Assembly (NCBI GenBank): GCA_949130485.1
Contig: OX422183.1
Location: 16,388,420 to 16,452,419 of the forward strand
Source of the DNA: Agelas oroides
Lineage: Eukaryota; Porifera; Demospongiae; Agelasida; Agelasidae
Reading direction: 5' to 3'
DNA: 64,000 nucleotides
The notes under the pieces were generated by a model. That model was given only the letters and a program-made list of their open reading frames with translations, was not told where the DNA came from and made no database searches. Each line of letters starts with the position of its first letter. The first letter of the stretch is position 1. The translations under genes and the position numbers were made by a program. Shown one piece after another: positions 57,373 to 64,000 of this stretch.

Positions 57373-58034
57373 GCTATAAACAATAATGGACCAGGGGACC
57401 AGGGACCCAACGACCCGAGGACTGAAGGACTGGGGACCCAGGACCTGAGGACCCAGAGTCTTGTGTTACACTGCAGCAGATATAGCTGTAAACCTGACAG
57501 GCAATCTACTACAAGCCCCAACTCATGGGTATGTCTTGTACGTTGTCGCTATGCATTGCAAAGGCGTTACTCATAGCAGACCACTATTCTCTGAGTCAGA
57601 CTTCTTTGATCCTCAGAGTGGTCTAGTTTCAGTCTTGCAAAACCAGACCTGCACACACACAGAGAGCCTGCATTTGAATTGACCAGTCATGACTATTATG
57701 CACATGACCTTTGACCCCGGGACCTCATGCTAATAGCCTGTATCATGCAATAACAAAGACTATTCTTGGGTTTTACAGGATTAAAGAAGCTAGTGGATAA
57801 TGTGAAATAGGTGTAAGGAGCGTTCTTTGTGTGTATAGCAATGCGGACTGTATGGCTTACAATGAGGCAGCCGTAAGTTGGAGCTTAGAACATCGACACA
57901 AGTTGCTTGTAATTGCATTTCTGTCATAACAGCTGAGTGCAATACAGCTCTAAGGACTCTACATTTTGGGTCCCTGGTCCTTTTGTCCTTGGGTCTTTGG
58001 GTCCCTGGTCCTTGGTCCAGGTCCCGTGTTTATA
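57373..58034. mobile_element. Element with GGACC-rich terminal inverted repeats
   Basis: The left end CTATAAACA then GGACCAGGGGACCAGGGACCCA, and the right end (complement) CTATAAACA then GGACC units, bound 660 bp. The ends are degenerate GGACCNNGGACC repeats. Confidence 0.5.
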
Positions 58035-58167
58035 GTGTCCCTGAAAATACGCCCATGGGCAAAGAACTTAAGTGACTCCTCGAAGAGGGGTGTGTGTGTA
58101 TTTTTGAGAGTTCTGATATTCCTCTTGAAAATAAGCCCACCTCACACTCAGTTAGTCCAGCTCTATC

Positions 58168-58311
58168 ATGGCGTACGGTAGTACGCCATATGTAGGGATG
58201 ACCCCCCCAAAAAATGGCGGCCACATTAAAAGTGCACAAATGGCGTACGGTAGTACGCCATATGTAGGGATGACCCCCCCAAAAAATGGCGGCCACATTA
58301 AAAGTGCACAA
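58168..58311 (+). repeat. 72-bp tandem duplication with internal hairpin
   Basis: Two identical 72-bp units. Each begins with GGCGTACGGTAGTACGCC, which folds on itself, and contains GTAGGGATGACCCCCCC. Confidence 0.95.
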
Positions 58312-58485
58312 ATGACACGCTCGAAATGTCTGCGTTAGACAGTGAACGGCCTCCACGAGCCATATCAGGCATTACCGGGTGTTTCCATGGGCAACAGGAC
58401 CGTTAACTTCGCTGGAAAGCATCGCTGAAGTACCAGACTGGCAAGTCGCTAAAACGGGCAAATCGTCCCACTGCATGTCTATCTT

Positions 58486-58547
58486 CTTCTTTCTTTCTTT
58501 CTTTCTTTCTTTCCTTCCTTCCTTCCTTCCTTCCTTCTTTCTTTCCT

Positions 58548-58587
<40 letters not shown>

Positions 58588-58589
58588 TT
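58486..58589 (+). repeat. CTTT/CCTT microsatellite
   Basis: About 26 tetranucleotides with a central CCTT block. The Lys/Glu/Arg polymers on the minus strand are artefacts. Confidence 0.95.
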
Positions 58590-59259
58590 GTCCACCACGA
58601 TAGCACAACAACGGCTGAAGCTATTACAACGATTCAAACGTGAAAGAACAGCATAAATCACTCGGTATTATACTCAATACTTACCGTTATCCTAGAACTC
58701 GAACTATTCTTCGGTGATTCTCAAGCACTCCGATGTATAATGCTGAGTGCTGTATGCCATTTTGTTAGAATAACATTATTCATACAAGTACGCCCCGGAA
58801 GCTCAACTGAGCACGTGTTCTGTTACGGTGACAAGAACTGCAACAGCCAAGGTAGGTGGTATAACGCAAAACATAGAGAGGGAACGTGCATGCTTCCCAG
58901 GAGAAGTATTCTATATATAAGGTGTGTATTATGAGAGCTGCTGTAAATGAAAAGTTATGTGGGGACTCCCACACTGAGCAAGTGTAGATTGCAAGTGCAG
59001 TACTTCCTGGGCAGTTGATAATATTATAACTCATCTAGATACGAGGTACTTGATGGTTAAATAATAGCTGGCAACTTAACACTAGTTAGCAACTTAGAAC
59101 ACTAGCCAATGATAGTTATTTTCAACTTTCAACAACAAAAATGCATAATTATAGTACATGCTCACATGCAATGTTCACTTAGACTTGATGGTAGCATTTT
59201 GCCTGGTGTCTTCTTAACATCCTTTTGTGTTGTGCCTGAGTCTTCATGTTGCTCCATGC

Positions 59260-59415
59260 AACGCAGCAATTTGCAGCCTATTGGTAGCTTGGTCCTCAAA
59301 CTGCTGTATTGCAGCTAGTAGCACCAAGTCAATGGTAGCTTCATTCAAAAACTCTGCACTAAAGGAGCTAGGTGGCCGCAGAAACTGGCAGTTGTTCAGC
59401 TCCTGTTCAATTCAT
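59260..59415 (-). CDS. Possible exon fragment, uncharacterised
   Basis: The minus frame reads ELNNCQFLRPPSSFSAEFLN, EATIDLVLLAAIQQFEDQAT, NRLQIAALHGAT, then stops. It has a protein-like composition and a possible acceptor (TTGAACAG) ahead of it. No family recognised; may be transposon debris. Confidence 0.2.
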
Positions 59416-59840
59416 GTGTACTATTGGGTTCACTGAAAAACTCTCTGCAGACTTCATCCCCAGAGCTCACGTACATGTAGTATTGAGTTGTAAGACACCA
59501 TTAGGGCAACAGTTCTACAGTGATTAGCTATAGTCTAAATTGGTTTGACACCACAGAGTTGGGCTATGAGATTTATAAGCCTGCATGCAAACCTCATAAA
59601 ACTCACGTGCTTTGCACTTGGGTTTTATGAGGCTTTGCTTGGGCTTCTAAACCCTGTAGATAAAGAAAGTTTGGATTTACAATTTCACTTGGAAGCTTTT
59701 GATGATTCTTTGTGAACAACACAATTCTATACTTTCATACTTTATAGACTGCATTTTCCCCTTGCCTTCCTCTCCCACCTTTCTTCTCTCTTACCATTTC
59801 TCAAAACAATTCAAAAAAAAACAAAAAACAGCAGGAACAA

Positions 59841-60544
59841 GTCACAAAAATGTTTTCTGAATGAAAACAAGCGCATGTAGGGATGGAACCCTCAAAAACC
59901 AGCCAAACAAGATAGGAATGACACCACAACACATTCACACCATCCCTACATCTTGTGCCATTTTGCCAACTGTAAACAACACAAAGCCCTCTACATCCCA
60001 TGACTATATTAGCCCACCTGCAACCAAAAAACCAACGTAGTACTTCACTCCATTCAACTATCTCACAAAATTGCCCATCCTTCACACACACTAACATGGC
60101 ATTACAAATTACCCACTGCTCACTTCACAGCCACCTGCATACAAGACAACCCATATCTGTCATGCTAAACAGCAATAAAACTTAACAGCAATAAAACTTA
60201 ACAACATAATGCACACTCCAACATACCCCCACATACACTCACCACTCCTCATCCACTCCACAGCTTCTGCACACACGATGGACCATACCTACCACACTCA
60301 GCAGCAACAAAGTAGCAACAACACAACCTACCCGCTATGCACAACAACACATGCACTACACACCCTTCCATGTACAAGACTCTTCTACACACAACTAACA
60401 CATGCAAACACACAGCTGGCAAAATGGCACAAGATGTAGGGATGGTGTGAATGTGTTGTGGTGTCGTTCCCATCTTGTTTGGCTGGTTTTTGAGGGTTCC
60501 ATCCCTACATGCGCTTGTTTTCATTCAGAAAACTTTTTTGTGAC
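59841..60544. mobile_element. Foldback element with about 133-bp terminal inverted repeats
   Basis: Arms 59841-59973 and 60412-60544 are nearly exact complements, for example ATGTAGGGATGGAACCCTCA with TGAGGGTTCCATCCCTACAT. The A/C-rich middle has no credible coding frame. Confidence 0.9.
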
Positions 60545-60954
60545 TTTTTATGTATGCATGCAGTGGTAAGAAACATATGCCTCTTTTGTCATGCACTTAC
60601 TTGTGCAAACAGTGTCTGCCTTTATTTGTTAGCCCCTCCTTATGCAAAGTACTGCTTCTACGGTGCTTCTTCTTAACATAACTACATGTACTGTGGCATA
60701 AATAGGTGGGCTTACTTTTGAGAGAAAAGCATTCAAAAAAGGGTGTGAGCTTATTTGCAAGGGTGGTGGGCCTACTTTCGAGAGATTACTGTACAACATT
60801 CCACAGGCAGTGTGGGGCTCACTCAAGCCCATTCCAATTATAGGATCAAGATCTCATCTTCGTATGTTTGGCTTCATGGGCATGGCTACCTAGTGATTTA
60901 TTAGTGATAAATCCTGCTCTTGTTTTGACAGTTGCAGTTGGGCTCTAGAGCACT

Positions 60955-61388
60955 AACTTAAACTTCTCTTAACGAACATTCTCTGTAACAGGCAGCTTGT
61001 TAAATTGGACAAAAGTTGCAGTCCAGACTGAATCTGCACTGTGCATAACACTTTACACCTCTCTAAAATGTAGACACCTCCATATTCCACATAGCAGACA
61101 CTAAAAGCTACACACACAATACAACCTCCATCAGGCAGATATTCATCTACCTCTCCTGCTAAATTATCAGCCACTGTTGCTGGATATAACGACTGGACTC
61201 AATTTTAGCATAAAAATTAGACTTTTGCTAGCCTTCTCACCAGCATACACACTATACAGCTCTGGTAACGTCACCTCATGGCCTGGGTATGCATTACCAG
61301 GAATATACCCAAAATCTGGACACACCTCCCCACAGCAAATGTGCAGCGGTGGTCCCTACGGTGTTTGCCTTAAAGAAGTTTCATTGTA
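60955..61388. mobile_element. Decayed pogo-like MITE, near full length
   Basis: Collinear with 4872-5338: CTTAACGAACATTCTCTGTA at left, GCAGTCCAGACTGAATCTGC inside, AAAGAAGTTTCATTG at right. Confidence 0.7.
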
Positions 61389-61446
61389 CTAGCTAGTGTG
61401 TGTACAGGTTGTATGTACACACATGGAGATTGTTAGGCATATGTAC

Positions 61447-61728
61447 CTTCAGAGATATTCAGTGAAACCGTTCTACCAGTTCCCACACAGTTGGTGGCTG
61501 CAATGCTGACAGTGTATTCTTCATTGTAGGCCAGAGTGAAGGTAGCTCTTTGCTGTACAACAGTAGTTGTGGAGAGATGTACTGCCCCAGGACCCACCAG
61601 AGTGACAGTGTAGTTGTCAACAGGAGCGCCTCCATCACTCAGTGGGTAGCCCCACTGAACTACAACAGTGATGTTATCAGAACCATTTTGAACAGTGGTG
61701 GTGGGGCTTTGAGGAGGAGACGGCAAAC
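61447..61728 (-). CDS. FN3 exon, probably of the second receptor gene
   Basis: 282 nt, phase 1 at both ends (acceptor TGCTTCCAG, donor GTACAT). It reads LPSPPQSPTTTVQN, ITVVVQWGYPLSDGGAPVDN, YTVTLVGPGAVHLSTTT and YNEEYTVSIAATNCVGTGRT, a textbook FN3 domain (W, Y.V, Y.....A.N..G). Orientation and phase fit splicing to the Sushi exon at 53291, leaving an 8.1-kb intron filled with MITEs. It could instead belong to another gene whose other exons lie beyond the window. No signal-peptide exon was found between 61728 and the window end. Confidence 0.75.
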
Positions 61729-61964
61729 CTGGAAGCACATGTGGAGAGAGACCAGTACACCTTATTGCATGGGTCAGAATGAAATATCGTTTTATTGCAC
61801 AAAAATGGGACCTTATTAAATTTTTCATGAGCCAAAGATGCAGGAAAATACAGTAAACTGGTGGAAATTACTTGCTATATTCCATACTATGCCATGTGTA
61901 ATAAGGATTCATTACTCACTTGAAACAGAACATGTATGGTTGGGCCAACCACTTACTATAAATT

Positions 61965-62365
61965 GTAAATGAGTGCATTCAAATATTTCACAAAGTGTGA
62001 TTGCCCATGTGTACATCTACTGGCTACTGTAGACTTTAGCATTGGTGTGAAAAGGACCGCGGGGAACGAAGGTGACTCAAGAGTTGAATGCGTTGCATGG
62101 CAACTTACTTCAGATAAGTCTATGCTGTGAGTTGGATGGCCGCATGACAAGGTCAGCTGCGAGTCACAGAAGTTTCAAGTAAGTGCTGTGCATGAACTAC
62201 CAGCTCAACTGCTCATACATGGCTAGAATCCCCCTGCATGCTACGTGGCTCACGGTTTGAGTGTGAAGATTTATTAGCTCATGCCTGTGTAGCCATAGTA
62301 GCTGATCCAGCTGGACAAATAGCTGCATGTCACCATGTGTGGTCACCTACACATAGACTTTTGAA
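61965..62365 (+). repeat. Dispersed repeat, copy 2 (see 55600-55945)
   Basis: Diverged direct copy sharing GAGTTGAATGC, GGCAACTTACTTC, CAGCTGGACAAATAGCTGCA and GTGGTCACCTACACA. Confidence 0.75.
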
Positions 62366-62714
62366 ATTTGCTTTTAATCGAGCACTTGCTCAGGCTTGCC
62401 CCAGGATGATACAGCATTTCCCCAAAAATAACAAGTTGTGAAATATGGCAAATACTTCACACCTAGTTTGCATACATGGAAAGCAATGCAGCCAGAATAT
62501 AAAGTGTGAATATAAAACATGACTATATATGTATTTATATACATGTGTTGTAGAGTACATTGTTTTGGGGACACAGCAAAAGAGGGAAGTGGGTGCTTGA
62601 TACGTAAATTGGATAATTTATTAGGCATGCAGTACAATGTACATGTACATGTATACACTGCTCAAGCTGTGATATGTTCTCAGACGTAGAGTCTCTCTCC
62701 GATTTGGGCCTTGT

Positions 62715-63318
62715 TCGTCTACTGCTATTTCGTCTACTGCTATTTCGTCTGCTGCTGTTTATTTTACATTCGTCTAAACTTGTTTTGTCTACTAATAAAT
62801 ATTTTGATTTAAAGGTTAGATTAGCTTCAATATACATTATTTTCTAGTTAGGTTTATGGAAAATCCTTTATGGGATTCACTTTAACCTCCCACTTTGTGG
62901 CAGTAAAGAAGGTTGGAATTGTTGACAGTTCAGAGGGGGGCCCTAGAACGAACAATAATCTTGAAGGATGGCAGCAAGGTCGAAAAAAATTGCTGGTAAG
63001 AATCACCTGAACATTGTTGAGATTGTAGAACTCTTTAAGAAAGAAAGAACAGGCTTCAAAACAGAAGTCGAAATTAGGCAGTTGATAGCAGGAGGGATCA
63101 GAAGGAGACAGGCACCACGTCGAAGAAATAAAGACATTAGAATCAAAGCCATTGTAGACAACTTTGATAACTACACCATCATAGACTATAACAGCTGTTA
63201 GTTATTTGGTAGGCAAGAAAGTAAATATATTATCTTTGTATGTTTGCATAGAATCAAAAAACTTAATGGTAGACGAAACAGGATTAGACGAACCTAAAGT
63301 AGACAAAATAGCAGTAGA
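62715..63318 (+). mobile_element. Inverted-repeat element enclosing a small basic ORF
   Basis: The left end is made of TCGTCTACTGCTATT units (three copies) followed by ATTCGTCTAAACTTG and TTTTGTCTACTA. The right end is the complement (TGGTAGACGAAACAGG, TTAGACGAACCTAAAGTAGA, CAAAATAGCAGTAGA). The arms are about 60-80 bp with the recurring heptamer TCGTCTA. One ORF lies inside (62968-63201). Confidence 0.65.
62968..63201 (+). CDS. 77-aa basic protein inside the TIR element
   Basis: ATG in good context (AGGATGG) gives MAARSKKIAGKNHLNIVEIV, ELFKKERTGFKTEVEIRQLI, AGGIRRRQAPRRRNKDIRIK and ends IIDYNSC. It has a basic N-terminus, an amphipathic middle and an Arg cluster, suggestive of nucleic-acid binding. 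No family is recognised. A GGTAAGAATC directly after IAG could be a splice donor, in which case this is only a first exon. It could be an accessory or DNA-binding protein of the element, or chance. Confidence 0.4.
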   Translation: MAARSKKIAGKNHLNIVEIVELFKKERTGFKTEVEIRQLIAGGIRRRQAPRRRNKDIRIKAIVDNFDNYTIIDYNSC

Positions 63319-63329
63319 GAAACCAGGAC

Positions 63330-64000
63330 CACACCCTCTCTCCTTGCCAATCCTTGACCTATGTCCATGCTCATAGCTTTTCAAAACCAGGAAACAGAGA
63401 TACAGTCAGCACTTGAGTGACCCCACCTACCAATCTATAGCATTCCTCAATTTAGCACAACAAACTGGATGCATCATGGAATGAAAATAATTTCATAATA
63501 CATGCACAGTAGAGTCGACCAAGCAAATTAAAGCTGGCACCTACTGTGTATGAACTAAGGCCAGCATAGCTATGTCAGTGTGAGACTGAGCATAACTACA
63601 GTAGCACTGTTGGACAGTGGCTTCCGTTGAGTTGTTACTGAGTGCCCTATCCTACTATGTGTAGGCTAAGCACATACGTAAGGCTCACTCCCACAAACTC
63701 CTATATACATTTTTCTAGTATCCACAATTCTTATGCTGTCTAGTCTGACATCACAGACCCTTCGCAGTTTTGTGGGAGGTAATACATACTTGAAACAGGT
63801 ACAACTACTGATAGTGCATAGATGCATTGTTATTGGTAGCATGGGATTAGCACACTGGAAGTAACTTAACAATGCCATGACTACATACAGATCATGAAGG
63901 GACGTCCCCAGTGTTAGAGTCTGCAGGGTCAGATTTTCACCGATTTTTGCAAGATGCTATTTTCACACATTGCCAAAAAAAAACAGTATTTGCAAAAGGT
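63330..64000. other. Right edge of the window
   Basis: No gene or clear repeat recognised in the last 670 bp. Confidence 0.4.

Noticed and set aside
58372-58661. Lys/Glu/Arg-rich protein on the minus strand
   Set aside because: Translation of the CTTT/CCTT microsatellite.
1-64000. tRNA, rRNA or bacterial operons
   Set aside because: Reading by eye found no cloverleaf with A and B boxes, no rRNA block and no clustered ORFs with ribosome binding sites. A tRNAscan or Infernal run would be decisive and was not possible.

Overview
The window is animal nuclear DNA, most likely from a demosponge. Three multi-exon genes with GT-AG introns (and one GC-AG intron) carry metazoan domains: ZU5, Death, Ig, FN3 and Sushi. 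The ZU5 block (signature EWKEYGMRLHVPEGSLPP) and the FN3/Sushi receptors with the stretch ICTSCSTS before the membrane segment look like families I associate with sponges such as Amphimedon. That assignment is from memory and was not checked by a search. There are no operons, CRISPR arrays or recognisable RNA genes.

Layout. 1-25 kb is almost gene-free and full of mobile-element debris: a possible exon at the left edge; many inverted-repeat MITEs; a 5'-truncated LINE (minus, 5.5-7.1 kb) interrupted by a MITE with a clean 9-bp target duplication; a Helitron Rep fragment (minus, 10.96-11.9 kb); a frameshifted non-LTR reverse transcriptase (plus, 17.98-20.18 kb); and large tandem arrays of 4, 55, 45, 41 and 50 bp units. 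25.5-32.9 kb (plus) holds a seven-exon gene for a predicted 650-aa cytoplasmic protein: DNRLRE beta-sandwich, acidic linker, ZU5, UPA-like region, C-terminal Death domain. 35.4-39.2 kb (plus) holds a ten-exon gene for a predicted 455-aa secreted protein: signal peptide, then six copies of an eight-cysteine module, one module per phase-1 exon, then a divergent Cys-rich tail. 42.3-46.9 kb (minus) holds a four-exon type I membrane protein (signal peptide, Ig-like, FN3, membrane segment, tail with YEEI). 52.6-61.7 kb (minus) holds exons of a paralogue (FN3, Sushi, membrane segment, tail with YEDV) whose 5' end I cannot find. 54-64 kb is again dense in MITEs, one of which frames a small basic ORF.

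The exon models rest on splice-site sequence and reading-frame bookkeeping. The three complete models each sum to a multiple of three, and every junction is phase-compatible. Taken together, the genes look like a recognition or defence neighbourhood: two putative surface receptors with tyrosine-based tails, a secreted Cys-rich modular protein, and a cytosolic protein coupling a putative ligand-binding domain to a Death domain. That functional link is inference from domain content only.
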